Of a DNA stretch of 64,000 nucleotides, positions 9,696 to 19,223 are shown piece by piece (within the stretch, counting starts at the first letter, position 1; each line of letters begins with the position of its first letter). This DNA comes from Stenotrophomonas sp. MMGLT7 (GTDB taxonomy: Bacteria; Pseudomonadota; Gammaproteobacteria; Xanthomonadales; Xanthomonadaceae), in contig NZ_JAJOZS010000003.1 in NCBI RefSeq assembly GCF_021168555.1, forward strand, positions 186,001 to 250,000. The letters run 5' to 3'. The notes below the pieces were generated by a model. The model saw only the letters and a list, made by a program, of their open reading frames with translations, ran no database searches and was not told where the DNA came from. The position numbers and the translations under genes were made by a program.

Positions 9696-12600
9696 TCAGA
9701 ACCGGTAGCTCGCCTTGAGCATGTAGCGGCGGCCCAGGGCGTCGTAGACGAACGGGAACGGGCCGATGTCGTCGGTCAGGTTGATCACCGAGAGGTTGAT
9801 CCTGGCCCTGTCGGAGATCCGGTAGCCGACGTTGGCGTCCCAGGTGGTGTAGCTGTCGGCGCGCGGGTACTGGCGCGCGTCGGCGATGGCGGTCAGGCTG
9901 ACCAGCGCCGAACTCTGGTAGTCGGCGTTGACGCCGACGTTCCACTTGCCCAGCTGGTAGCGCGCGCTCCAGCGGTACTGGCGCTTGGGCGCGCTGGTGG
10001 TGCCGACCTGCTCCACGATCGGCACGCCCGGCGCCGAGGCGCTGCCCAGCTCCTTGGGGAAGTAGCCGTAGAAGCCCAGGTCGAGGCGGCCGAAGCGCTG
10101 CAGGTCCCAGCGGTAGTTCACCTCGCCGGTCCAGCCGCGGAACGCCATGATCGGGCCGTTGCCGTACTCGGTGGCGATGCCGTTGGCCACGCCGGTCAGC
10201 GGATTGCGCGAGATCATGCTGCAGAAGCGATTGGCGTTGGCGATGTCGGCCGCGTTGAAGTCCTCGTTGTCGAAGCAGCCCGATACGATGTCGGTCGGGC
10301 TCAGCGCGGTGATGACATCGGTGATCTCGATGTCGTACCAGTCCGCCGCCACCCGCAGCCCGTCCAGCCACTGCGGCTGCAGCACGACGCCCGCGGTCCA
10401 CGACCGGGCCTGCTCGTTGGCCAGGCTGGTGCTGCCGTTGCGGGTCCCCAGCTGGGTCGAGGGACTGGCGGTGAAGGTCGCCGGGTCGACGCCGGGATAC
10501 GCGGCGAAGAAGGCCTCGCAGTTGCGCCGCCGCACCGCCGGCCGGGTGCCGCCGTCGATGTTGGTCGCGCTGCACAGCTCGGGAATGGCGAAGTAGGCCG
10601 GCTGCTCGCTGGTGTAGAGCTCGGAGATCGAGGGCGCGCGGAACGATTCGGTGCGGTTGCCGCGCAGCTGGATGCCGGCGAACGGCTCGTACTGCAGGCC
10701 ATAGGTGTAGGCGGTGAACCAGCCGTTGACGGTATTGTCCACGCGCCGCACCTTGCCGGTCAGGTCGAGCCGGTGCAGGCCGGGAATGCGCCTGTCCGGG
10801 TCGACCAGCGGCGCGATGAACTCGGCGAAGTACTCGTTGGTGGAGAAATCGCCGCTGGCCGCCTGGATCGGCACCGAGCGGCCGAGCCCGAGCCGCTGGT
10901 ACTCGCTCGGCTCGAACGCCCCCTCCTCCTTGCGGTACTCGAAGCCCACGTTGAAGGCGAACTCGCCCCCCGGCAGGTCGAACAGGCCGCCGGACAGGTT
11001 GGCGTTGAACACGGTCTGCCGCATCTCGGCCTTCGCATGCGTCGGCGTGTTGACGTAGGCCAGCGCCTCGGCGCTGGCCACGCCCTCGCCGAACAGGTTC
11101 AGCGGACGGCAGTCCGGATCGGCGGTGGTGCCGGCGGCCGTGGCGTCGCAGACGATCTCGCCGGCGGCGTTGCGGGTGACGTTGATCGCGTTGATGAAGT
11201 TCTGCTGGACGATGCCGGTGCCGTAGTAGTCGAAGTCGCCGCGGCCGTGGGTGAGGCTGGTTTCCCAGTTGAAGCCGCGCCCGGCCCACTCGAAGTAGCC
11301 GTCGAGCCCGGCCACCGCGCGGGTGATGATGCTGCGCGAGCTTGAGTTGTTCATGCTCAGGTCGCGCGAGGAGCGCGACAGGCGGAAATCGGTGATGCCC
11401 TGCGCCTGCAGCAGCGCGCGCGCCTGCTCGCTCAGGAACGGGTTGTCGACGTTGAACGGCAGGTTGCCGCTCTGCGCGCCGCTGCCGTCGGCGAACGCCG
11501 CGCCGAACGACGAGGCGTTGTAGACGTTCTGGTCGGCCAGTTCCTCTGCCTCGGAACGGAACCACGAGGCCTCGAAGAAGCCGCGGACCTGGTCGGTGAA
11601 GTCGAACCTGCCGTTGGCGTAGGCGGACTTGCGCTTGAGGTCCGAGATCAGCTGGGTGGTCTCGTTGAGGTCCATGCCGTCGCCGCCGGACGAGTTGGCG
11701 CCGGTGCCGAAGGTGGTGCCCGGATCGAACGGCAGCAGGTTGCCGCTGGCGTCGAAGTGGTACAGCACGTTGTCGGCGCCGAAGCCCAGCGGCTGGCCGC
11801 TGGCGTCGCGGTAGTAGTTGCGCGTCACCATCACGCCGGACGGCACCACCAGCCCGCCCCAGGTCATGTTGTTGATGCGGCGGTCGCGGATGTAGACGTT
11901 GTTGGGGATGCCGTCGTTGTTGCCGGTGTTGAACGGGATGCCGGGATCGATGCGGCCGTCGCTGGCGGCGTCGCGGCCGGGCTGGAAGCGGTCGATCGTG
12001 CTCTGCAGCGGGTTGGTCTGCAGCGAGTAGCCCTTACGGTAGAAATCGCGCTCCAGGCTGTACACGCCGTCGTTGTTGTCGTAGCTGAGCGCGATGGTGA
12101 CGTTGCCGCGGTCCTGGGCGAAGTTGCTGCCGAGGATCGCCGACCAGTTGTGCCTGTCGTTGTCGCCCTTGCTGGTGCGGCCGAAGCCCAGCTCCACCTC
12201 GGCGCCCTCGAAGTCGTTGCGCAGGATGACGTTGCTGACGCCGGAGATGGCGTCGGATCCGTAGGTCGGCGCACCGCCGATGCCGATGGACTCCACGCGC
12301 TCGACCATGATGCTGGGGATGGCGTTGAGGTCCACCTGGATGCCGCCGTTGGCCGGCCCGAAGATGGTGGGCGGATTGGAGGTGACGAAGCGGCGTCCGT
12401 TGACCAGCGTGAGCATGCGGTTGGAGCCCAGCCCGAAGCGGCTGAGGAAGTTGACGCCGGCGCCGAAGCTGGCCTGGGCGCCGAGGTAGCTGGCGCCGGC
12501 ACCGAAACTGGGCACGTCGAACAGGACGTCGGCCAGGTTGGTGTAGCCGTAGTCCTCGATGAACTCGCGCGACACCACCGCCGCCGGTTCCAGCGTGTCG

Positions 12601-13019
12601 AAGCCGGCGCGCGCGATGCGCGAGCCGGTGACCATGATCCTGTCCAGCTCGGCGATCCTCGCACCGGCGTCCGCCGGCGGCGGGGCAGCCGGTTCCTCGC
12701 CGGCGAACGACACCTCGGTGCCGCCGGCGGTGCCGACCGCCACCTCCTCGCGCACGCCCACTTCCACGCCATCGCGCCGCAGCGACACGCGATAGCGGCC
12801 GCTGGGCAGGTCGGCGGCGCGGTAGCTGCCGTTGCCATCGACCGGCAGCGTGCGGGTCGCGCCGGTATCGGGATTGCGGACGACGATCGTGGTCCCGGGC
12901 GCGGCCGTTACCCGGCCGAAGATGCTGCCGTTCGCCGATTGCGCCTGGGCCACCGAGGCCAGGCAACCTGCCAGTGCCACTGCAAGCGCCGCGCGGCGCC
13001 AGTTCCTGCGGTTGTACAT
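9696..13019 (-). CDS. TonB-dependent receptor with N-terminal carboxypeptidase-regulatory-like domain
   Basis: An 1107-aa outer-membrane transporter. A signal peptide (about residues 1-26, ending AQAQ) is followed by a CarboxypepD_reg-like beta-sandwich (about 30-105, SIFGRVTAAPGTTIVVRN ... GSYRAADLPSGRYRVSL), as in Oar-type receptors. The plug (about 125-260) contains DRIMVTGSRIAR and IPSIMVERVESIGIGGAPTYGSDAISGVSNVILRNDFEG. The long beta-barrel ends with aromatic Phe (RYMLKASYRF). Such receptors take up large ligands, in this family often peptides or glycans; the ligand is unknown. The start at MYNRRN was chosen for its clean signal peptide. The gene interrupts the usual prmA-to-fis order. 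Confidence 0.93.
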   Translation of the reverse strand: MYNRRNWRRAALAVALAGCLASVAQAQSANGSIFGRVTAAPGTTIVVRNPDTGATRTLPVDGNGSYRAADLPSGRYRVSLRRDGVEVGVREEVAVGTAGGTEVSFAGEEPAAPPPADAGARIAELDRIMVTGSRIARAGFDTLEPAAVVSREFIEDYGYTNLADVLFDVPSFGAGASYLGAQASFGAGVNFLSRFGLGSNRMLTLVNGRRFVTSNPPTIFGPANGGIQVDLNAIPSIMVERVESIGIGGAPTYGSDAISGVSNVILRNDFEGAEVELGFGRTSKGDNDRHNWSAILGSNFAQDRGNVTIALSYDNNDGVYSLERDFYRKGYSLQTNPLQSTIDRFQPGRDAASDGRIDPGIPFNTGNNDGIPNNVYIRDRRINNMTWGGLVVPSGVMVTRNYYRDASGQPLGFGADNVLYHFDASGNLLPFDPGTTFGTGANSSGGDGMDLNETTQLISDLKRKSAYANGRFDFTDQVRGFFEASWFRSEAEELADQNVYNASSFGAAFADGSGAQSGNLPFNVDNPFLSEQARALLQAQGITDFRLSRSSRDLSMNNSSSRSIITRAVAGLDGYFEWAGRGFNWETSLTHGRGDFDYYGTGIVQQNFINAINVTRNAAGEIVCDATAAGTTADPDCRPLNLFGEGVASAEALAYVNTPTHAKAEMRQTVFNANLSGGLFDLPGGEFAFNVGFEYRKEEGAFEPSEYQRLGLGRSVPIQAASGDFSTNEYFAEFIAPLVDPDRRIPGLHRLDLTGKVRRVDNTVNGWFTAYTYGLQYEPFAGIQLRGNRTESFRAPSISELYTSEQPAYFAIPELCSATNIDGGTRPAVRRRNCEAFFAAYPGVDPATFTASPSTQLGTRNGSTSLANEQARSWTAGVVLQPQWLDGLRVAADWYDIEITDVITALSPTDIVSGCFDNEDFNAADIANANRFCSMISRNPLTGVANGIATEYGNGPIMAFRGWTGEVNYRWDLQRFGRLDLGFYGYFPKELGSASAPGVPIVEQVGTTSAPKRQYRWSARYQLGKWNVGVNADYQSSALVSLTAIADARQYPRADSYTTWDANVGYRISDRARINLSVINLTDDIGPFPFVYDALGRRYMLKASYRF

Positions 13020-13247
13020 GGGAATCCCCTGAATCGAGAAAGTGGAGGAAACCGGCGGCGGGCTCGCCGCCGGCCAGGTTAGATTCACTAACCGTTAACA
13101 ATACTGACCATAATCGGCAAACATTTGCAACACCCGCCCACGGGCCGCCATCCATGTCGCAACCGGCCACACCCGTTGCCGGCCGGCACGCGCGCGGACG
13201 AAGTGGTTGAATAGGGCTGCGATCCGAGCCGTATCCCCCCTTTGCCG

Positions 13248-13967
13248 ATGCCCGATTCCCAAGCCCCCCGCGGCCGCTCCCTGGCCTCCCTGCTGCGCCC
13301 GGCGTCCGCGCCGGACGCGCAGACGCCGCCAGCCGATGCGCAGGCCGCCGCCGACACCGCGCGTGCCGGCGTCGATGCCGCCGCGTCGCCGCAGCCGCCA
13401 CTGGAACCTGCACCCGCACTTGCTTCGGCGGCGGCCGGTGCCGGCACTGCCGCGGCGGCGCCCTCGTTCCTGCAGCGCAGCCGTCCGGCGCCGCGCCCGC
13501 GTACTCCGGCCTGGCAATGGGCTCTGCTGGCCACCCTGGCGCTGCTGCTGGTGCTGCAGGTGCTGCTGGCCGACCGCGCGCGCCTTGCGGCCGATGCAGG
13601 ATGGCGACCGATCGTCGCAGCACTGTGCGACGCCTTGGGTTGCCGGCTGCCGCCGTGGCACGAGCCGCAGGCGTTCACCATGCTCGGGCGCGAGGTGCGC
13701 CCGGTCCCCGGTGTCACCGGCGTGCTGCAGGTACGCGCGAGCTTCCGCAACGACGCGCGCTGGGCGCAGGCGTGGCCGCAGCTGCAGCTGTCGCTGACCG
13801 ATGCCGACGGCCGCGTGATCGGCAGCCAGGCCTTCGCGCCGGCCCAGTACCTGGGCGCGGCACCGCCCGCCGACGCACTGCTTGCACCAGGACAGAGCGC
13901 CCAGGTGACCTTTCGGGTGCGTGAGCCCTCGGCCGGCACCGAAGCGTTCACGTTCGCCTTCCGCTGA
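13248..13967 (+). CDS. DUF3426 domain-containing protein (zinc ribbon not seen)
   Basis: A 239-aa protein with a Pro/Ala-rich N-terminus (about 1-85), one membrane helix (WALLATLALLLVLQVLLADR, about 90-110) and a C-terminal DUF3426 region (about 130-239) containing the cysteine-bearing ALCDALGCRLPPW, RASFRNDARWAQAWPQLQLSLTDADGRVIGSQ and APGQSAQVTFRV. Relatives upstream of fis usually begin with a CxxC...CxxC MJ0042 zinc ribbon; none is visible here. Either the family member lacks it or the 5' end was lost. The function of DUF3426 proteins is unknown. The gene precedes fis, as expected from conserved order. Confidence 0.8.
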   Translation: MPDSQAPRGRSLASLLRPASAPDAQTPPADAQAAADTARAGVDAAASPQPPLEPAPALASAAAGAGTAAAAPSFLQRSRPAPRPRTPAWQWALLATLALLLVLQVLLADRARLAADAGWRPIVAALCDALGCRLPPWHEPQAFTMLGREVRPVPGVTGVLQVRASFRNDARWAQAWPQLQLSLTDADGRVIGSQAFAPAQYLGAAPPADALLAPGQSAQVTFRVREPSAGTEAFTFAFR

Positions 13968-14007
13968 GCGCCGCCGGCGGGATGCAGGCCGCGGATGCAC
14001 GCGATAG

Positions 14008-14337
<330 letters not shown>

Positions 14338-14348
14338 GCCCCACGCCC

Positions 14349-14415
14349 GTAGCGCCGGGCTTGCTCGGCTGCACGGGTGTCCGAAGCCAATGCGGCCGAG
14401 CAGGCTCGGCGCTAC
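14349..14415. repeat. Inverted repeat downstream of fis (GTAGCGCCGGGCTTGCTCGGC family)
   Basis: Arms GTAGCGCCGGGCTTGCTCGG and CCGAGCAGGCTCGGCGCTAC pair with few mismatches around a 19-bp centre. The sequence differs from the GTAGGAGC palindromes and is a second REP-like family. It probably ends or stabilises the fis transcript; there is no T-run. Confidence 0.75.
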
Positions 14416-14517
14416 GGCAATCGCGCCGATCGCGCGTGTCCGCCTGCAGTACCGAGCGCACCCGGGCCGACGCGCTCCGGGCCGGTGCCTCGCAGCCGCC
14501 GGCGTGGGCCGGGTCGC

Positions 14518-14523
14518 TATAAT
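14518..14523 (+). promoter_or_regulatory. Consensus -10 box (TATAAT) for purH
   Basis: A perfect TATAAT 32 bp upstream of the purH ATG. A matching -35 box is not evident. It gives a short leader of roughly 25 nt. Confidence 0.55.
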
Positions 14524-14555
14524 CGCGGGCTCCTTCCGCTTCGCTCCCCTGCCCA

Positions 14556-16139
14556 ATGTCCTCCGACCTGCTGCCCGTGCGCCGGGCCCTGCTGTCCGTT
14601 TCCGACAAGACCGGACTGATCGACCTGGCCCGTGCGCTGGCCGCGCGCAACGTCGAACTGCTGTCCACCGGCGGCACCGCCCGCGCGATCCGCGAAGCCG
14701 GGCTGCCTGTCAGGGACGTGGCCGACGTCACCGGTTTCCCGGAGATGATGGACGGCCGGGTCAAGACCCTGCACCCGATGGTGCACGGCGGCCTGCTCGG
14801 GCGCGCCGGCACCGACGATGCGGTGATGGCCGAGCACGGCATCGCCGCGATCGACCTGCTGGTGCTGAACCTGTACCCGTTCGAGCAGGTCACCGCGCGC
14901 GCCGACTGCACGCTGGCCGAGGCGGTGGAGAACATCGACATCGGCGGCCCGGCGATGCTGCGCTCGGCGGCCAAGAACTTCGCGCGGGTGGCGGTGGCCA
15001 CCTCGCCGGCCCAGTACCCCGGGCTGCTGGCCGAACTGGACGCCAACGACGGGCAGCTGTCGGCGGCCAAGCGCTTCGCCCTGTCGGTGGCCGCGTTCGA
15101 CCGCGTGGCGCAGTACGACGCGGCGATCAGCAACTACCTGTCGGCAGTGGCCGACGCCTCGGCCGAGGTGCCGGTGCGCACGGAATACCCGGCGCAGATG
15201 AACTCCACCTTCGTCAAGGTGATGGACCTGCGCTACGGCGAGAACCCGCACCAGTCCGGCGCCTTCTACCGCGACCTGTACCCGGTGCCGGGCACGCTGG
15301 CCACCTTCGAGCAGCTGCAGGGCAAGGAACTGAGCTTCAACAACCTGGCCGACTCGGACGCGGCGTGGGAATGCGTGCGCCAGTTCGACGCCCCGGCCTG
15401 CGTCATCGTCAAGCACGCCAACCCGTGCGGCGTGGCGGTGGGCGTGGCCTGCGGCGACGCCTACGAGCTGGCCTACGCCACCGACCCGACCAGCGCCTTC
15501 GGCGGCATCATCGCCTTCAACCGCACGCTGGACGCGGCCACCACCCAGGCCATCCTCGACCGCCAGTTCGTCGAGGTGCTGATCGCACCGGACTACGAGG
15601 CCGGCGCGCTGGACTACGCGACGAAGAAGGCCAACGTGCGCGTGCTGAAGATCCCGCACGGCGCCGGGCTCAACAACTACGACAGCAAGCGGGTCGGCTC
15701 GGGCCTGCTGCTGCAGAGTTCGGACAACCGCGGCATGGCGGCCGGGGAGCTGAAGGTGGTGACCAGGCGCGCGCCCACCGAGGCACAGCTGCGCGACCTG
15801 CTGTTCGCCTGGCGCGTGGCCAAGTACGTCAAGTCCAACGCGATCGTCTATGCCAAGGACAACCGCACCATCGGCGTCGGCGCCGGGCAGATGAGCCGGG
15901 TGTACTCGGCGCGCATCGCCGGCATCAAGGCGCACGACGCCGGGCTGGTGGTGGAAGGCTCGGTAATGGCCTCCGATGCCTTCTTCCCGTTCCGCGACGG
16001 CATCGACGCGGCCGCCGAGGCCGGCATCGCCGCGGTGATCCAGCCCGGCGGCTCGATGCGCGACGGCGAGGTGATCGCCGCGGCCGACGAGCACGGCATC
16101 GCGATGGTGTTCACCGGCGTGCGTCACTTCCGGCACTGA
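14556..16139 (+). CDS. purH: Bifunctional AICAR formyltransferase / IMP cyclohydrolase
   Basis: A 527-aa enzyme for the last two steps of de novo IMP synthesis. The N-terminal cyclohydrolase domain (about 1-200) has [30 protein letters not shown] and [15 protein letters not shown]. The C-terminal transformylase has [13 protein letters not shown], the catalytic [11 protein letters not shown], and the terminal [30 protein letters not shown]. Length and ends match the family. It is followed by purD in the same direction, separated by a heptad-repeat pair. Confidence 0.97.
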   Translation: MSSDLLPVRRALLSVSDKTGLIDLARALAARNVELLSTGGTARAIREAGLPVRDVADVTGFPEMMDGRVKTLHPMVHGGLLGRAGTDDAVMAEHGIAAIDLLVLNLYPFEQVTARADCTLAEAVENIDIGGPAMLRSAAKNFARVAVATSPAQYPGLLAELDANDGQLSAAKRFALSVAAFDRVAQYDAAISNYLSAVADASAEVPVRTEYPAQMNSTFVKVMDLRYGENPHQSGAFYRDLYPVPGTLATFEQLQGKELSFNNLADSDAAWECVRQFDAPACVIVKHANPCGVAVGVACGDAYELAYATDPTSAFGGIIAFNRTLDAATTQAILDRQFVEVLIAPDYEAGALDYATKKANVRVLKIPHGAGLNNYDSKRVGSGLLLQSSDNRGMAAGELKVVTRRAPTEAQLRDLLFAWRVAKYVKSNAIVYAKDNRTIGVGAGQMSRVYSARIAGIKAHDAGLVVEGSVMASDAFFPFRDGIDAAAEAGIAAVIQPGGSMRDGEVIAAADEHGIAMVFTGVRHFRH

Positions 16140-16145
16140 GGTGCC

Positions 16146-16172
16146 GGGAATGGGGAGTGGGGATTGGGGATT
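16146..16172. repeat. GGGGATT heptad array, left arm between purH and purD
   Basis: GGGAATGGGGAGTGGGGATT-type units begin 6 bp after the purH stop. They are inverted with respect to 16255-16288, and the pair fills most of the intergenic gap. About 80 bp of non-coding DNA lie between the arms. Confidence 0.8.
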
Positions 16173-16254
16173 CGCAACAGCGCGGTTCCTGACCGCTCCC
16201 CACCGCCAGCCCCAGCAACGCGACGCCTCCGTTCTTGCTCTTGCTTTCCTGCTC

Positions 16255-16288
16255 TTCCCAATCCCAAATCCCCACTCCCCACTCCCGG
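16255..16288. repeat. GGGGATT heptad array (inverted), right arm at purD start
   Basis: AATCCCAAATCCCCACTCCC on the plus strand, ending 7 bp before the purD ATG. It occupies the place where a Shine-Dalgarno would be expected. Confidence 0.8.
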
Positions 16289-16295
16289 CTCCCCA

Positions 16296-17585
16296 ATGAA
16301 AATACTCGTCATCGGTTCCGGCGGCCGCGAGCACGCCCTGGCCTGGAAGCTGGCACAGTCGCCGCGCGTGTCCGAAGTGATCGTCGCGCCTGGCAACGCC
16401 GGCACCGCTACGGAAGACAAATGCCGCAACGTGCCGGTCAAGGTCACCGACATCGGCGGCCTGTTGAAGCTGGCGCAGGACGAGAGCGTGGGGCTGACCG
16501 TGGTCGGTCCGGAAGTGCCGCTGGTGGCCGGCGTGGTGGACCGCTTCCGCGCCGCCGGGCTGCGCATCTTCGGGCCCACCGCCGCCGCCGCGCAGCTGGA
16601 GGGCAGCAAGGCCTTCGCCAAGGACTTCCTCGCCCGCCACGGCATCCCCACCGCGTTCTACGGCGTGTTCACCGAGGTCGAGCCGGCGCTGGACTACCTG
16701 CGCGCGCACGGCGCGCCGATCGTCATCAAGGCCGACGGCCTGGCCGCCGGCAAGGGCGTGATCGTGGCGACGACGCCGGAAGAAGCCGAGGCCGCGGTGC
16801 GCGACATGCTCTCGGGCAACGCCTTCGGCGATGCCGGCGCGCGCGTGGTGATCGAGGAGTTCCTCGACGGCGAGGAGGCCAGCTTCATCTCGATGGTCGA
16901 TGGCGCCACCGCGCTGCCGATGGCCACCAGCCAGGACCACAAGCGCGTCGGCGACGGCGACACCGGCCCCAACACCGGCGGCATGGGCGCGTACTCGCCG
17001 GCGCCGGTGGTCACCCCCGAGGTGCATGCGCGGGTGATGCGCGAGGTGGTGGAGCCGACCGTGGCCGGGATGATCGCCGACGGCGTGCCGTTCACCGGCT
17101 TCCTCTACGCCGGGCTGATGATCGACAAGGCCGGCGCGCCGAAGGTGATCGAGTTCAACGTGCGCTTCGGCGACCCGGAGACGCAGCCGGTGATGCTGCG
17201 GCTGCAGTCGGACCTGGTCGAGCTGGTCGAGGCGGCGATCGACGGCCGCCTGCACGAGACCCAGGCGCAGTGGACGGAGCAGCCTTCGCTGGGCGTGGTG
17301 ATGGCGGCGCGGCCGTATCCCGAATCGCCGCTCACCGGCGACGTCATCGCCGGCCTGGACGCGGTGCCGGCCGGCGCCAAGGTGTTCCATGCCGGCACCG
17401 CGCTGGACGCGGACGGCAACGTGGTCAGCGCCGGCGGCCGCGTGCTGTGCGTGGCGGCGCTGGGCCGCAGCGTGTCGGAGGCGCAGCGCAACGCCTACGC
17501 CGGCGTGGCCGCGATCCACTGGGCCAACGAGTTCCACCGCGGCGACATCGGCTGGCGCGCGATCGCGCGCGAGCAGGCGCGGTGA
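16296..17585 (+). CDS. purD: Phosphoribosylamine--glycine ligase (GAR synthetase)
   Basis: A 429-aa ATP-grasp ligase joining glycine to phosphoribosylamine in purine synthesis. Visible features are the N-terminal KILVIGSGGREHALAWKL, KADGLAAGKGVIVA, QDHKRVGDGDTGPNTGGMGA, and EFNVRFGDPETQPVMLRL, which carries the Mg-binding residues. Length is standard. The ATG has no upstream AGGAG because a heptad array runs almost up to it. It lies in the purH-purD pair, with a palindromic repeat after the stop. Confidence 0.97.
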   Translation: MKILVIGSGGREHALAWKLAQSPRVSEVIVAPGNAGTATEDKCRNVPVKVTDIGGLLKLAQDESVGLTVVGPEVPLVAGVVDRFRAAGLRIFGPTAAAAQLEGSKAFAKDFLARHGIPTAFYGVFTEVEPALDYLRAHGAPIVIKADGLAAGKGVIVATTPEEAEAAVRDMLSGNAFGDAGARVVIEEFLDGEEASFISMVDGATALPMATSQDHKRVGDGDTGPNTGGMGAYSPAPVVTPEVHARVMREVVEPTVAGMIADGVPFTGFLYAGLMIDKAGAPKVIEFNVRFGDPETQPVMLRLQSDLVELVEAAIDGRLHETQAQWTEQPSLGVVMAARPYPESPLTGDVIAGLDAVPAGAKVFHAGTALDADGNVVSAGGRVLCVAALGRSVSEAQRNAYAGVAAIHWANEFHRGDIGWRAIAREQAR

Positions 17586-17633
17586 GGCGCTGCAGTTTCC
17601 CGGGAGCGCCGTAGGCGCGATGTCAGGGGCGAT

Positions 17634-17701
17634 GTAGGAGCGACTTCAGTCGCGATCGGGCTTTACCGGTAGAGCCCCATCGCGACTGAAGTCGCTCCTA
17701 C
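17634..17701. repeat. 68-bp palindromic repeat, copy 2
   Basis: Same arms as copy 1 with minor changes in the centre (ATCGGGCTTTACCGGTAGAG). It lies between the convergent purD and M20 genes, where the hairpin could end both messages. Degenerate CGCTCCTACR units continue to about 17748. Confidence 0.9.
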
Positions 17702-17758
17702 GTCGCTCCTACGTCGTCTCTACACCGCTCCTACATCGTCCCTACATCACCCCCACGA

Positions 17759-19048
17759 CTATCCCTGCCGGCCCTCCAGGTAGTCCAGCGCCACCTGCAG
17801 CAGCGCGCGGCTGCCCACTTCCAGCGCCGCCTCGTCCGGGGCGTACTTGGGCGAGTGGTTGATCGGCATCGTCGCCGGGTCCTGGTCCGCCGGGGTGGTG
17901 CCGACGAAGAAATAGGCGCCCGGCACCTCGTTGGCGAACTGCGAGAAGTCCTCGGCCACCGTCACCAGCGGCATCTCGACCACGTTGTCGGCGCCGACCG
18001 CGCGCTGCAGCGACGGCGTCACCCGCCGCGCCAGTTCCGGATCGTTGATCGTCGCCGGCGCGTTGCCGATCACCTGCAGCTCGGCGCTGCCGCCGCCGGC
18101 ATGGGCGTAGTCCTCGGCGGTGCGGCGGAAGCGGGCGATCACGTCCTCGCGCACCGCCGGGTCGAAGGTGCGCAGCGTGCCCACCAGCCGCGCCTCGTCG
18201 GGGATGATGTTGAAGCGCACGCCGGCGTTGAACTGGCCGGCGGTCAGCACCACCGGGGTGGAGGCGATGTTGACCTGGCGCGCGATCATGCTCTGCGTGC
18301 CCAGCAGGATCTGCGCGCCGATGGTGATCGGGTCCACGCCGTCCCACGGCCGCGAGCCGTGGGTCTGGCGCCCGCGCACGGTCAGCGCCCACTCGTCGGC
18401 GCTGGCCAGCGACGGCCCGCTGCGGAAGCCGATCTGCCCGGTGTGCAGGCCGGCCCACACGTGCAGGCCGAACACCGCGTCGGGCCTGAAGTCCTTCCAC
18501 ACGCCCTCGTCGAGCATCATCTTCGCGCCGAACGGCGCGCCCGGCTCGGCCGGGCCTTCCTCCGAGGGCTGGAACACGAACATCACCTCGCCCGGCAGGG
18601 TGTCGCGGCGCGCGGCCAGCGCCTGCGCCACGCCGAGCAGGATCGCCACGTGCATGTCGTGGCCGCAGGCGTGCATCACCCCGACCGGCTGGCCGCGGTA
18701 GGTGGTGGTGGCGGTGGAGGCGAACGGCAGGCCGGTCTCCTCCTTCACCGGAAGCGCGTCCATGTCGGCGCGCAGGGCGATGCGCGGGCCCGGGCGGCCG
18801 CCCTTGAGCACCGCGACCACGCCGGTGTGCGCCAGCCCGGTGCGCGGCTTCAGCCCGAGCTTGCGCAGCTCGGCGGCGACCAGCGCGGCGGTGCGCGTCT
18901 CCTGCCCGCCAAGCTCGGGATGCTGGTGCAGGTCGCGGCGCCAGGCGGTCATCTGCGACTGCAGCTGGCTCGTCTGCGCCTGCTGCGCCTGCGCGAACAG
19001 CGGCGCGGCCAGCAGCCAGGGCAACAGGCAGTAGGTGAGTGCGCGCAT
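17759..19048 (-). CDS. Exported M20-family amidohydrolase / aminoacylase
   Basis: A 429-aa protein with a signal peptide (about 1-22, ending AQAQQ). The M20D metallohydrolase signatures are present: ALRADMDALPV, MHACGHDMHVAILLG (metal-binding His and Asp), VFQPSEEGP (catalytic Glu), GLHVWAGL and the C-terminal HSPKYAPDE. A dimerisation lid domain lies at about 190-305. Members hydrolyse N-acyl amino acids or indole-acetyl conjugates; the substrate is unknown. Export suggests action in the periplasm. It is convergent with purD. Confidence 0.9.
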   Translation of the reverse strand: MRALTYCLLPWLLAAPLFAQAQQAQTSQLQSQMTAWRRDLHQHPELGGQETRTAALVAAELRKLGLKPRTGLAHTGVVAVLKGGRPGPRIALRADMDALPVKEETGLPFASTATTTYRGQPVGVMHACGHDMHVAILLGVAQALAARRDTLPGEVMFVFQPSEEGPAEPGAPFGAKMMLDEGVWKDFRPDAVFGLHVWAGLHTGQIGFRSGPSLASADEWALTVRGRQTHGSRPWDGVDPITIGAQILLGTQSMIARQVNIASTPVVLTAGQFNAGVRFNIIPDEARLVGTLRTFDPAVREDVIARFRRTAEDYAHAGGGSAELQVIGNAPATINDPELARRVTPSLQRAVGADNVVEMPLVTVAEDFSQFANEVPGAYFFVGTTPADQDPATMPINHSPKYAPDEAALEVGSRALLQVALDYLEGRQG

Positions 19049-19223
19049 CGTCGATGACCTCGTGCAATGGGGACCGGCATGTTAGCGGGATATGCCGCGT
19101 CCGCGACGCACTGCCCAGGGCACGCCAGGCCCGGTCGCCGGCGAAGCACCGGCGCCACCGACGCCGTCGCCGCGGCGGATGCCGGCGTCCGCCCCGCGCC
19201 GCCCGGTCCGGCGGCACCGGGGC

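Noticed and set aside
14517-17537. 1006-codon minus-strand open frame opposite purH and purD
   Set aside because: Spans two well-supported genes and their intergenic repeats; its composition is typical of an antisense shadow.
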